From: JADCGM01 sp943370355
GTDB taxonomy: Bacteria; Pseudomonadota; Alphaproteobacteria; Sphingomonadales; Sphingomonadaceae
Direction: 5' to 3'
NCBI GenBank assembly: GCA_943370355.1
Contig: CALRQP020000018.1
Coordinates: 7,317 to 71,316 of the forward strand
DNA length: 64,000 nucleotides
Each line of letters opens with the position of its first letter. The first letter of the stretch is position 1. Positions 50,442-59,136 of this stretch are shown piece by piece. The notes beneath the pieces were generated by a model. The model was given only the letters and a program-made list of their open reading frames with translations. It ran no database searches and had not been told where the DNA came from. The position numbers and the translations under genes are program-made.

Positions 50442-52049
50442 GTGGGTTGGAACAGGGGCGTGGGCGATACGGTGACCAGCGTGCTGAAGCGCAGCGCCGC
50501 ACGGCATCCGGAGACGATCTTCCTCGATTTCCAGGGAGAGATGCACAGTTATGGTGAGACCCTGCGCGAATCGCTGCGGTTGGCGCACGGCCTCGTCGCG
50601 CTGGGCGTGCTGCCCGGAGACACGGTCGTTTCGATTCTCGACAATAGCTTCGACGCTGTCGTGGCCTGGTTCGGCATAAACCTCGCCGGCGCGATCTCAG
50701 TCCCTGTCAATACCGCCTATAAAGGCGAGTTCCTGCGCCACCAGATCGCCGACGCAGGCGCATCGGTCGTGCTGTCGGAAAGCGACTATGCCGAGCGTGT
50801 CGTCGCGATCGGCGCTGGGCTGCCGAAGCTCAAAACGCTGCTGCATCGGGGCGCTGCACCTGCCGCGCAGCCCGGCTGGACGGTTGCTCCGCTCGAATCA
50901 GCCAAGCACGACGGAGATGACGCGACCCTGCCCGAGGCCAAGCCCGGCGATCTCGCGATGCTGATCTACACCTCAGGGACGACGGGGCCGTCGAAGGGCT
51001 GCATGATCAGCCATGGTTATGCCTGCAACATCGGCCGCCAGTCGATCCGCGGCACGATGCGCTCGCCCGAGGACATTTACTGGACCGCACTGCCGTTGTT
51101 CCATTTTAACGCGACGGCGACCGGCGTGCTCGCCACCGCGATGATTGGCGGCCGCTGCGTCGTCTATCCGCGCTTCTCGCTATCGGGCTTCTGGCCCGAC
51201 ATCCGTCGTTCCGGAGCGACGGTCGCCAGCCTGCTCGGCTCGATGCATCCGCTGATCGCCGAGGCTCCCGACAATCCCGATTCAATCGCGTGCTTCGGCC
51301 AACTCCGCACTGTCGGCGCCGCGCCATTTCCAAAGGATCTGCAGGAAAAGTGGCGCACCCGCTTCGGGACCCAGCTCATGGGGGCCGGCGGCTATGGCCT
51401 GACCGAAGCCGCGATGGTGGTAACCGGGCCGCTCAATGAGCGGCTTGATCCCAACAGTTCCGGTCCGCGCACCCCGGAATTTGAGGTGGTCATCGTCGAC
51501 GACGACGAAAATCCGGTCCCTGACGGCACGCCTGGCGAGGTGCTCATTCGCCCTAACCAGCCGTTCGTGATGTTTGAAGGCTATTGGAACCGGCCGGCGG
51601 ACACGCTGAAGGTCATGCGCAACCAGTGGTTCCACTCGGGCGACATCGGCAAATTTGGCGAGAATGGGGAATTCTATTTCCTCGACCGCAAAAAGGATTA
51701 TCTGCGCCGCCGCGGCGAGAATATCTCGAGCTTCGAAATGGAATCGGCCTTTCAGAACCATCCCGACATCATGGACGTCGCGGTCCATGCGGTGTTCTCG
51801 GACGTTGGCGAGGACGATGTGAAGGTGACCTGCGTGCTGAAGGACGGCGCGACGGTCACCGAATATGCGCTGTGCGCCTGGGCACTTGACCACATCCCCT
51901 ATTTTGCGATCCCGCGCTACATCGAGTTCCGCGCCGACCTGCCGCGCAATCCGATGGGCAAGGTCCTCAAATATCAGCTGCGCGACGAAGGCTGCACGCC
52001 CGCGACCTGGGATCGTGAGAAGGCCAATTTCGAAATGAAAAAGCGCTGA
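50442..52049 (+). CDS. AMP-forming acyl-CoA synthetase (5), CaiC-like
   Basis: A 535-residue ANL ligase: IYTSGTTGPSKGCMISHG, GGYGLTEAAMV, HSGDIGKFGENGEFYFLDRK, YLRRRGENISSFEME and the catalytic Lys in NPMGKVLKYQLRDEG. The form RRRGENISSFE is typical of the crotonobetaine/carnitine-CoA ligase group. GTG at 50442 is chosen: GGGGG lies eight bases before it, whereas the ATGs at 50415 and 50424 lie in or against the motif B operator and precede that ribosome site. It is the activation step of the block B pathway. Confidence 0.87.
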   Translation: MGWNRGVGDTVTSVLKRSAARHPETIFLDFQGEMHSYGETLRESLRLAHGLVALGVLPGDTVVSILDNSFDAVVAWFGINLAGAISVPVNTAYKGEFLRHQIADAGASVVLSESDYAERVVAIGAGLPKLKTLLHRGAAPAAQPGWTVAPLESAKHDGDDATLPEAKPGDLAMLIYTSGTTGPSKGCMISHGYACNIGRQSIRGTMRSPEDIYWTALPLFHFNATATGVLATAMIGGRCVVYPRFSLSGFWPDIRRSGATVASLLGSMHPLIAEAPDNPDSIACFGQLRTVGAAPFPKDLQEKWRTRFGTQLMGAGGYGLTEAAMVVTGPLNERLDPNSSGPRTPEFEVVIVDDDENPVPDGTPGEVLIRPNQPFVMFEGYWNRPADTLKVMRNQWFHSGDIGKFGENGEFYFLDRKKDYLRRRGENISSFEMESAFQNHPDIMDVAVHAVFSDVGEDDVKVTCVLKDGATVTEYALCAWALDHIPYFAIPRYIEFRADLPRNPMGKVLKYQLRDEGCTPATWDREKANFEMKKR

Positions 52050-52067
52050 CGCTTCTGTCCTGGCGAG

Positions 52068-52733
52068 TCAGCTCGGTCCGGCCAGTCGGTCGGCGACCAC
52101 TAGAGCTGCCGCCTCGACGAGCTGTTTCGACGTCACCAGCTGGGAGTCGAGGTAGCCGTTGTAGATGGCGGACAGCCGTTCAAGCATCGCGGCAAGGATA
52201 CCCGCCTGGGCATAGGCGGACACCTCGGGCTTGCCATGCTCGCGATCGTTGATCCGCCGGGCAATCGCACCGAGCAGTGGGCGGATCGCGTTTTCGCGCA
52301 ATTTGTGAAACCGGTGGTCGCCTTCTTCACTGGCGAGGTTGCGGACGCGGAACACCACGCGGTGCTCCTGCCAATAGTCGACATAGGTTTGCACGAACCG
52401 GCGCGCGCGCTCGCGTGCCTCGGCGCGCGGCCACGGCATGGCCAGCAGGGCGACTAGCTCTTCGGGGCTTTGGTCGATCTCGGCGATGGCTGCGAGCACG
52501 GCATCCTGCACCGTGTCGAAATAGACGTAGAACGTCGCAGGCGACGATTTCGCCACCTTGGCGATCTGCGCCACGCGAATGTCGCGCAAGCTGGTGCCGT
52601 CCAGCAGCGACACCGTCGCATCGATGAGCCGGCGGCGGGTCCGCAAGCCCTTGGCCCCCATCGATTGCCCGATATTATTTTCAGCCAGCGCTGCGCCCGT
52701 CATGGGCCGTTTCTGCCGGAGGAGCCGTGTCAC
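52068..52733 (-). CDS. TetR-family regulator, probable motif B repressor
   Basis: A 221-residue regulator: N-terminal helix-turn-helix in RRRLIDATVSLLDGTSLRDI and KVAKSSPATFYVYFDTVQDA, followed by a helical ligand domain. GTG 52733 is used because a GAGG lies about eleven bases upstream, overlapping the aldehyde dehydrogenase stop; ATG 52703 is an alternative. It is the only TetR gene here, is inside the block with all four motif B sites, and is the second gene of the operon that starts beside site B4, so it would regulate itself. An acyl-CoA ligand is likely by analogy with KstR and similar TetR proteins. Confidence 0.85.
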   Translation of the reverse strand: MTRLLRQKRPMTGAALAENNIGQSMGAKGLRTRRRLIDATVSLLDGTSLRDIRVAQIAKVAKSSPATFYVYFDTVQDAVLAAIAEIDQSPEELVALLAMPWPRAEARERARRFVQTYVDYWQEHRVVFRVRNLASEEGDHRFHKLRENAIRPLLGAIARRINDREHGKPEVSAYAQAGILAAMLERLSAIYNGYLDSQLVTSKQLVEAAALVVADRLAGPS

Positions 52734-52745
52734 CGCAAGCGAACC

Positions 52746-54215
52746 TCAGCCGCCCTTGAAGCTGATCGTCTTGAGCGTCGTGAACTCGTTCAGGCCCTCG
52801 ATGCCATATTCGCGGCCATAGCCCGAGCGCTTGATGCCGCCGAACGGCGCATGGCTCGACATGCGGCCGCCGCCGCCGTTGATCGACACGCCGCCGGTCC
52901 GCAGCTGCAGCGCCATCTCATAGGCTCGGCCGACATTGGCGGAGAAGATGCCGCCGGACAGGCCGAAAGCGCTGTCATTGGCCAAGGCGATCGCTTCCTC
53001 GTCGCTGTCATAGCCGATGATGATGCCGATCGGGCCGAACACCTCCTCCTGCGCGATGCGGTGGTGGTTCTCGACCGAGTCGAACAGCGTCGGTGCATAA
53101 AAGAAGCCCTTGTCGAGCCCGGCCGGGCGCTCGCCGCCGCTGACAAGGCGTCCGCCCTGCGATTTGGCGATTTCGACATAGCGTTCGGTCCGCTCGCGCG
53201 CGACCTCACGGATCAGCGGCCCCATGCCCGTCGCGGGATCGCCCGGATCGCCGACCTTCACATGGCCGACCATTGCCTTCAGCGTCTCGGTATATTGGGC
53301 GCGCACGCTGTTGTGCACGAGATGGCGGGTGAGCAGCGCGCAGCCCTGTCCGGCATGGATGGTAAAGCCCAACAGTCCGGCCATCGCGGCACCCTGGATG
53401 TCGGCGTCGGGCCGCACGATGAGCGCCGACTTGCCGCCGAGTTCGAGCAGCACCCGCTTCAAGGTTGGCGCGGACTGCGCCTGGATCGCCGACCCGACGG
53501 CGTCGGAGCCCGTGAAGCTGACTAGATCGACGCGCGGGTCGGTGGTCAGCGCCTCACCGACCTCTTTGCCGCCGGTGACGATATTGAACACGCCCTTCGG
53601 AATACCCGCTTCGTCGGCCATCTCGGCGAGGATCAATGCCTGATAGGGCGTGTAGGGGGAGGGCTTCAGCACCACGGTGCAGCCCATGAGCATCGCCGGG
53701 ACGATCTTCCCGACATTGAGGAAGAAGGGGAAATTGTAGGGCGTGATCGCGGCGACGACTCCGGCCGGATCGCGGACCATGACGCCTGCGCCCAGCGTCA
53801 GCGTGCCCTGCGCGTTAGGGGTAGTTTCGACTGGTAAAGGTGTGATTGCGGGCCGTCCCGACAGTTCAACTGCCGCACGGGCGTGTTGCATCGGGATGCC
53901 ATATTGCAGGAATCGCGCGAGCATCTCCGTCGCACCAGCCTCGGCGACGATCAGCGCGATGATCTCAGCCTGCCGCCGCTCGATCGCGTCGAGGAAGGCG
54001 GAAATCGTCGCCTGCCGCTGCTTCTGCGTCAGGCGCGGCCATGGCCCTGTGTCGAAGGCCGTTCGTGCCGCCGCGAGTGCGGCCTCAATATGCCCGCCGT
54101 CGCCGACCGGCGCATTGCCGATGACCGCCTCGGTCGCTGGATTGATGACGGGCTCGAACGCGGTCGCTGCCACCCAGTCGCCATCAATGTACAGTGCGTT
54201 CGGATGCTTGAGCAT
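52746..54215 (-). CDS. aldehyde dehydrogenase (2)
   Basis: A 489-residue aldehyde dehydrogenase with catalytic Cys292 (AGQGCALLTR), Glu258 (LLELGGKSA), NAD loop SFTGSDAVGSAI and C-terminal FGGIKRSGYGREYG. It should oxidise an aldehyde from P450/alcohol oxidation to an acid, upstream of the CoA ligase of the same block. ATG at 54215 has GGAG eight bases upstream. It is divergent from an SDR across motif B site B4 and is followed by TetR after twelve bases. Confidence 0.88.
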   Translation of the reverse strand: MLKHPNALYIDGDWVAATAFEPVINPATEAVIGNAPVGDGGHIEAALAAARTAFDTGPWPRLTQKQRQATISAFLDAIERRQAEIIALIVAEAGATEMLARFLQYGIPMQHARAAVELSGRPAITPLPVETTPNAQGTLTLGAGVMVRDPAGVVAAITPYNFPFFLNVGKIVPAMLMGCTVVLKPSPYTPYQALILAEMADEAGIPKGVFNIVTGGKEVGEALTTDPRVDLVSFTGSDAVGSAIQAQSAPTLKRVLLELGGKSALIVRPDADIQGAAMAGLLGFTIHAGQGCALLTRHLVHNSVRAQYTETLKAMVGHVKVGDPGDPATGMGPLIREVARERTERYVEIAKSQGGRLVSGGERPAGLDKGFFYAPTLFDSVENHHRIAQEEVFGPIGIIIGYDSDEEAIALANDSAFGLSGGIFSANVGRAYEMALQLRTGGVSINGGGGRMSSHAPFGGIKRSGYGREYGIEGLNEFTTLKTISFKGG

Positions 54216-54232
54216 GACTGGCTCCGGCCAAA

Positions 54233-54251
54233 AGTTGACGATTCGACAATT
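54233..54251. promoter_or_regulatory. motif B operator, site B4
   Basis: AGTTGACGATTCGACAATT matches 12 of 14 arm positions of AATTGAC-N5-GTCAATT. It lies between the aldehyde dehydrogenase-TetR operon (start 54215) and the SDR (start 54307). Confidence 0.65.
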
Positions 54252-54306
54252 CTTGACCATTGCTCGCGCCGCCAAGTCAAGCGAAGCCGCATATCGGGAG
54301 CCAGAA

Positions 54307-55077
54307 ATGCTGGACGGCAAGGTCGCGATCGTCACCGGCGCATCGCGCGGCATGGGCCGCCATTTCGTCAACACGCTGGTCGGGGCCGGCGTCAGCGTCA
54401 GCTGTCTCGCTCGCGCCTCGGCTGACCTCGACGATCTCGCCGCCGCATTTGGCGACCGCGTCTATGTCCAGGCCTGCGATGTCGCCGAGCCGGCCGAGGT
54501 GAATGCCGCCGTCGCGGCAACCGCCGCTCACTTCGGCCGCCTCGATATCCTCGTCAACAACGCCGCGATCTTCCACCCCTTCCGGCTGGAGGACGCGACC
54601 GACGCGCAGGTTGAATGCCATGTTACGCTGAACCTGCTCGGACCAATCTGGTGCGTCCGCGCCGCGATCCCGCACCTGCGTGCGACACGCGGCCAGATCG
54701 TCTCGATCTCCAGCGAGTCGGTCCGCATGCCATTTCCGTTCCTGAGCATCTACGCGGCAACCAAGGGTGGGCTCGAAGTGCTGGGTGCGGCCTTGCGCGA
54801 GGAACTCCGCGAAGACGGCATTCGCGTCACCACGCTCCGCTCCGGGTCGGTCGAAGGTGGCACCGGCGGCCGCGACTGGGATATCGCAACGCGCGATGCC
54901 TTTTTCGCAACCATAGTCCGCACCGGCCATGCCGCATTCAGCGGGCAGCCAGCCAAGCCCCAGTCCATGGCGGAGGCGCTTCTCGCCGTCCTGTCCCTAC
55001 CGGAGGACATAAATATCGACCTCGTTGAGGTGCGCGCTGCTCAGACCGGCGCGCCCACCGGCGCTGTGGCAAATTGA
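54307..55077 (+). CDS. SDR oxidoreductase, classical
   Basis: A 256-residue SDR: AIVTGASRGMGRHFVNTL, ILVNNAAIFHPF, ISSESVRMPFPF, catalytic YAATK, then a C-terminus without the usual VDGG (it ends in RAAQTGAPTGAVAN), as in short ketoreductases of the DltE-like branch. GGGAG lies eight bases before the ATG. Divergent from the aldehyde dehydrogenase, it probably converts an alcohol to the aldehyde or ketone handled by the same block. Confidence 0.83.
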   Translation: MLDGKVAIVTGASRGMGRHFVNTLVGAGVSVSCLARASADLDDLAAAFGDRVYVQACDVAEPAEVNAAVAATAAHFGRLDILVNNAAIFHPFRLEDATDAQVECHVTLNLLGPIWCVRAAIPHLRATRGQIVSISSESVRMPFPFLSIYAATKGGLEVLGAALREELREDGIRVTTLRSGSVEGGTGGRDWDIATRDAFFATIVRTGHAAFSGQPAKPQSMAEALLAVLSLPEDINIDLVEVRAAQTGAPTGAVAN

Positions 55078-55115
55078 GCGCACTGCCTTTGGAAGCCGAT
55101 TCATGTCTGCAACGA

Positions 55116-55134
55116 AGCTGACGATCCGCCAATA
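55116..55134. promoter_or_regulatory. possible degenerate motif B site upstream of TonB receptor
   Basis: AGCTGACGATCCGCCAATA matches 10 of 14 arm positions and resembles site B4 closely in the spacer as well. If real, the TonB receptor would be under both motif A and motif B control. Low confidence. Confidence 0.3.
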
Positions 55135-55140
55135 ATCCAT

Positions 55141-55168
55141 TTGTAAGTGATATAAGACCTAGTTATAC
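55141..55168 (+). promoter_or_regulatory. possible sigma-70 promoter of the TonB receptor
   Basis: TTGTAA (55141-55146) and TTATAC (55163-55168) are 16 bases apart and read toward the receptor gene. The motif A site A6 covers the spacer and the -10 box. By eye only. Confidence 0.4.
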
Positions 55169-55170
55169 AA
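55155..55170. promoter_or_regulatory. motif A operator, site A6
   Basis: AGACCTAGTTATACAA matches the reference (read as TTACCTAGTTAGATAA) at 12 of 16 positions with an intact CCTAGTTA core. It is 41 bases upstream of the TonB receptor start. Confidence 0.66.
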
Positions 55171-55211
55171 CTCCGCTGAAGAGCCTTAATGGCCTTGGGG
55201 GAGGAACCGAA

Positions 55212-57710
55212 ATGATCTGCCGCACCGATTCTATGTCCGCGATCCGTTCCAACGCGCTGCTGGGAGCTTCGGCGGTTGCGCTCATGCTGGGGGGGCTGAG
55301 TGTTCCGGCCTATGCGCAGGGCGCTACAACCGTCGCCACGGCGGCTGCCGCGACTGCGTCAGATGAAGCGCAGCTCGATGAGATCATCGTAACCGCGCGG
55401 AAGGTCGCCGAGAATCTGCAGGACGTTCCGGTCGCCGTCACGGTGCTCACCGGGACCGAGCTCGAAAAGAAGGGCGTCGTCCGCTTTCAGGATATCGCGG
55501 CATTTACGCCGGGCCTGTACATGCGCTCGGGCTCGAACAGTCCGGCGGGCATCACCGTCTCGCTACGCGGCCAGTTCCAGAACGACACGTTGGCAACGCT
55601 CGATCCCTCGGTCGGCACCTATGTCGACGGCGTCTACTGGGCGCGCGCTTACGGCCTCAACACCACGCTGCTCGATGTCAGCTCGGTGCAGGTACTGAAA
55701 GGGCCGCAGGGCACACTGTTCGGGCGCAACACGACGGGCGGCGCGATCTTGATCAACTCGAACAATCCGACACTCGACGGTATCAGCGGCAAGGCTTCGG
55801 TCAGCTACGGCCGCTTCAACGAGTTCGAGCCCACCGCCGTGGTCAACCTACCGCTTGGCGACAAGGTTGCCATCCGCCTCGCCGGCAAGATCTTCACCCG
55901 CGATGGCTATACAATCAACAGCGTATCAGCCACGGCGGCCTCGGCCGTAGCGGCCGTAACCACCTCGGTGGCGCGTCGTCCGGTTTCCGGCAATCTAAAT
56001 GGCCTAAAGCTCGATGATCGCGATCGCGTCCAAGCGCGCGCCAAGCTGCTGTTCCAGCCGACCGAAACGCTGAGCCTGATTTTCTCGGGCGAGTATTACA
56101 AACAGGATGAAGCCGCGCCGTCGCGTAACATCCTCTATCAAACAGCGACCTATACTGCTGCCAATTCGACTTACAGCACGGCCGGCACCGGCGGTACATT
56201 TGTTGGCATTCTTGCCGGCAATGCACCGGCGGCAGCGACCGCAGCGGGCATCACGCTCTTGAAGGCTGAAGCGGCCCGTCTGGCCGCTGGCGGGCGCATC
56301 ACCGCGAACAACGAAATTCCGTATGTCTATGCGAAGACCATGACCTATGGCTTCACCGGCGCGCTCGATACGTCCTTCGGCGATGTGAAACTGATTGCCA
56401 GCCACCGCAAAGTCGATGCCTATGCCGGCTTCGATCTCGACGGCTCTGCCTCTGCGATCCACTTCACTGAGAGCCAGCAGTCGCTGAAGCAGGACTCAGC
56501 CGAACTCCAGACCACCGGTAAAGCCTTCAATGACTCGGTCGATTTCGCTGCGGGCGCATTTGTGTTCAAGGAAAAGGGCTTCGACCAATCGATTTCAATC
56601 ACCGTCCCGACGCTCAATCCTGTCACGTCGCATTTCTACGGGATCATCGATAACGACAGCATCGGCGTATATGGTCAGGCGACCTGGCACATCACCGATC
56701 AGCTCGGCCTGACAGGCGGACTGCGCTACTCGGACGACAAGAAGGGCCTCGAAACCCGCAACAACAACTTTAACCGGACAAGTGGCGCGACGACCTGCGC
56801 CGTGGTTGCCGGTGTGGCAGCGTTCACCGTCGGAGAGGTCGCGAATCCGACCCAGTGCGCCTTCAGCCGCCGCGATAGTTTTTCTGGCGTCTCGTACACG
56901 GCCGGCCTCGACTACAAGCTAAGCGAAGATATCCTTCTCTACGCCAAGACCGCCAAGGGCTTCCGGTCCGGCGGGCAGAACCTGCGCGCGCCGAGCACGG
57001 CGGCTTTCCTGCCGTTCCAGCCGGAGACCGCTTATTCCTACGAACTCGGCTTCAAGGGCGAATTCCTTGATCGCCGCCTCCGCGTGAACCTCGCTGCCTA
57101 TACCAGCAATGTGAAGAACATCCAGCGTTCGACACTGGTCTCGGTGCCGCCGGCGACGCCAGGCGGTGTCGCGGGTACCGCAACACTGTTGGGCAATGCC
57201 GGTAAGGCGCGCTTCAACGGTGTCGAGGTGGAAATCACCGCCGTGCTGGCGGAAGGCTTCTCCATTCAGGCGTCGGGCGCGCTCGTCGATCCCAAATACA
57301 AGACATACGCAGATTTGACCGGCGATCGGTCGTTCGAGCGTTTCAGCGGTGTTTTCAAGGAACAATTCTCGCTCGGTGCCGACTATAATACGAAGTTGAC
57401 TGACTCGATGAAGCTAAACCTGCATGCCGACTATGCATGGCGCGGTAAGGTGCCGCTCGACATCTACAATTACACGCCGAACCCGGAGAATGCGGCGATC
57501 ATCGCTGCAACCACCGCGCCGTCACTCGGCCTTCTCGGGGCTCGCGCTTCGGTCGAGTTCCGCGAGCGTTACGAGATCGGCGTATTCGGCCGCAATCTCG
57601 GCAATACGCACAAATATGTGCAGAACCAGCTGGTCGCGCCGATCGGCTACATCTCCGGCACCTACAATGAGCCGGTGACCTATGGTGTGACGGCATCGGT
57701 CAAATTCTGA
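55212..57710 (+). CDS. TonB-dependent outer-membrane receptor
   Basis: An 832-residue receptor. The first 35 residues are a signal peptide ending in AYA, then a TonB box DEIIV (56-60), a plug domain with VSSVQVLKGPQGTLFGRNTT, and a C-terminal beta-barrel that ends in the aromatic residue of YGVTASVKF. It imports a bulky or hydrophobic substrate across the outer membrane with energy from TonB. ATG 55212 has GGGGAGGAA six bases upstream; ATG 55233 is an alternative. With motif A upstream and transport genes after it, it is the likely entry point for the pathway substrate. Confidence 0.92.
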   Translation: MICRTDSMSAIRSNALLGASAVALMLGGLSVPAYAQGATTVATAAAATASDEAQLDEIIVTARKVAENLQDVPVAVTVLTGTELEKKGVVRFQDIAAFTPGLYMRSGSNSPAGITVSLRGQFQNDTLATLDPSVGTYVDGVYWARAYGLNTTLLDVSSVQVLKGPQGTLFGRNTTGGAILINSNNPTLDGISGKASVSYGRFNEFEPTAVVNLPLGDKVAIRLAGKIFTRDGYTINSVSATAASAVAAVTTSVARRPVSGNLNGLKLDDRDRVQARAKLLFQPTETLSLIFSGEYYKQDEAAPSRNILYQTATYTAANSTYSTAGTGGTFVGILAGNAPAAATAAGITLLKAEAARLAAGGRITANNEIPYVYAKTMTYGFTGALDTSFGDVKLIASHRKVDAYAGFDLDGSASAIHFTESQQSLKQDSAELQTTGKAFNDSVDFAAGAFVFKEKGFDQSISITVPTLNPVTSHFYGIIDNDSIGVYGQATWHITDQLGLTGGLRYSDDKKGLETRNNNFNRTSGATTCAVVAGVAAFTVGEVANPTQCAFSRRDSFSGVSYTAGLDYKLSEDILLYAKTAKGFRSGGQNLRAPSTAAFLPFQPETAYSYELGFKGEFLDRRLRVNLAAYTSNVKNIQRSTLVSVPPATPGGVAGTATLLGNAGKARFNGVEVEITAVLAEGFSIQASGALVDPKYKTYADLTGDRSFERFSGVFKEQFSLGADYNTKLTDSMKLNLHADYAWRGKVPLDIYNYTPNPENAAIIAATTAPSLGLLGARASVEFRERYEIGVFGRNLGNTHKYVQNQLVAPIGYISGTYNEPVTYGVTASVKF

Positions 57711-57741
57711 CCGCGCAGCAAACCGCACTGACCTGATCCGG

Positions 57742-57774
57742 GGGAGGGGCCACATGGCTCCTCCCAATTTTTTT
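57742..57774 (+). terminator. Rho-independent terminator after the TonB receptor
   Basis: A 10-base stem (57742-57751 pairing with 57756-57765, one G-T pair), loop ACAT, followed by AATTTTTTT. It separates the receptor from the MFS gene and probably lowers read-through into the transporter. Confidence 0.85.
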
Positions 57775-57818
57775 GGGCCAAGCTGGCGCAGACCGGCTCG
57801 CCCGATGGGGAGAACGAA

Positions 57819-59081
57819 ATGGACGCCGCCGTCGTATCGCGCAGCCGGGCCTATATAACGCTCGCCCTCGTCGTCTGCGTCTATGCGCTCAGTTATATCG
57901 ACCGGCAGGTCTTCGCGGCCTTCATGACTGACATCAAGGCCGACCTGAGCCTGAACGACACTGAACTCGGTCTTCTCGCCGGGACGACCTTCTCGATCTT
58001 CTACTTGCTCGCGGCTTTCCCGATCGCCCGCTATTCCGACCGTGGCGACCGGCGGCTGGTCATTGCACTGTGCGTGAGTGTCTGGAGCCTCGCGGCGGCG
58101 GCCTGCGGCACAGCAGCAAACGGCATCCAGATGGCCTTCTACCGCATCGGCCTTGCGGCGGGAGAGGGCGGCGCAGGCCCGGCCGGCCAGTCGCTGCTGC
58201 TGCACCTGTTCCCAAAGCACCAGCGCACGCTCGTGCTGTCCTGCCTGCTCGCAGCGAGCTCGATCGGTCTTGGTTCCGGGCTCGTCATCTCGGGCTTCCT
58301 GTCGCAATCCTATGACTGGCGGCAGTCGATGATCATCGTCGGCCTGCCCGGATTGCTCGTCGGCCTCGCGGTCTGGCTGTTCGCGGCCGAGCCGCGCCGA
58401 AAGGCCGGGTCGGTCCTCGTGCCGCCGCCGCAGGTGCCGCTGGCGGAGGTCTTCCGCAGCCTCGGCCGCTCGCCGTCGCTGCGCTGGGTGGCGCTGACCA
58501 TCGTCAGCGTGTCGATGACGGGCTTTCCGTTCATCATCTGGTCGAGCCATTTCTACCAGACCGTGCATCACATGACCGTCAAAGAGTCGGGCGAGGCCTT
58601 GTTCATTCCGATCACCGGCGGGCTCGTTGCCGGCAATCTGCTCGCCGGCTGGCTGGGCGACCGCTTCGGCAAAGGCGATCCGCGCTTTTACGGCCGTCTC
58701 GCCAGCGCCGGCCTCGTTGCGGCCTTCCCGTTTGGGCTGGCGGTGGCGCTGCTCCCTGACGCGCGCGCCTCGCTTGCCTGCTTCTTCATCTTCCATGTGC
58801 TCATCACCATCCACCTCGCGCCGATGCAGGCATTGGCGTTCGCGCAGGTGCCGATCGCGATGCGCGCGATGCTCGGCGCGACGATCAACATGATCATTAC
58901 GCTCTGCGGGATCGGCATCGGCACCTTCATGGTCGGCGCGCTGAGCGACATTTACGTTGCGCGCTTTGGCGAACTGTCGCTGCGCTATGCGCTGTTGACC
59001 GTGTGCTTCAGCATGCTGGTCGGTGCGGCTTCGGCGATCATGGCCGCACGCTCGGCGAAACTGCTCCCCGGCGAGGGCTGA
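57819..59081 (+). CDS. MFS transporter, spinster-like
   Basis: A 420-residue protein with 12 predicted membrane helices. YALSYIDRQVFAAFMTDIKA, FPIARYSDRGDRRLVIALC and GEGGAGPAGQSLLLHLFPK are the marks of the spinster-like MFS group common in sphingomonads beside TonB receptors and aromatic or steroid genes. It probably moves the substrate or a degradation product across the inner membrane. A terminator lies between it and the receptor gene, and its ATG has a GGGGAGAACGAA ribosome region. Confidence 0.85.
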   Translation: MDAAVVSRSRAYITLALVVCVYALSYIDRQVFAAFMTDIKADLSLNDTELGLLAGTTFSIFYLLAAFPIARYSDRGDRRLVIALCVSVWSLAAAACGTAANGIQMAFYRIGLAAGEGGAGPAGQSLLLHLFPKHQRTLVLSCLLAASSIGLGSGLVISGFLSQSYDWRQSMIIVGLPGLLVGLAVWLFAAEPRRKAGSVLVPPPQVPLAEVFRSLGRSPSLRWVALTIVSVSMTGFPFIIWSSHFYQTVHHMTVKESGEALFIPITGGLVAGNLLAGWLGDRFGKGDPRFYGRLASAGLVAAFPFGLAVALLPDARASLACFFIFHVLITIHLAPMQALAFAQVPIAMRAMLGATINMIITLCGIGIGTFMVGALSDIYVARFGELSLRYALLTVCFSMLVGAASAIMAARSAKLLPGEG

Positions 59082-59091
59082 CAAGAAATGA

Positions 59092-59113
59092 CCGGCCGTA
59101 CAGGTCCGGCCGG
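59092..59113. terminator. hairpin between convergent MFS and amidohydrolase genes
   Basis: CCGGCCG at 59092-59098 pairs perfectly with CGGCCGG at 59107-59113 around an 8-base loop. There is no long T-tract on either side, so it may be a weak or Rho-dependent, possibly bidirectional, stop for the two converging genes. Confidence 0.45.
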
Positions 59114-59136
59114 CCAGTCGAGGTACCGTTTTCGGG

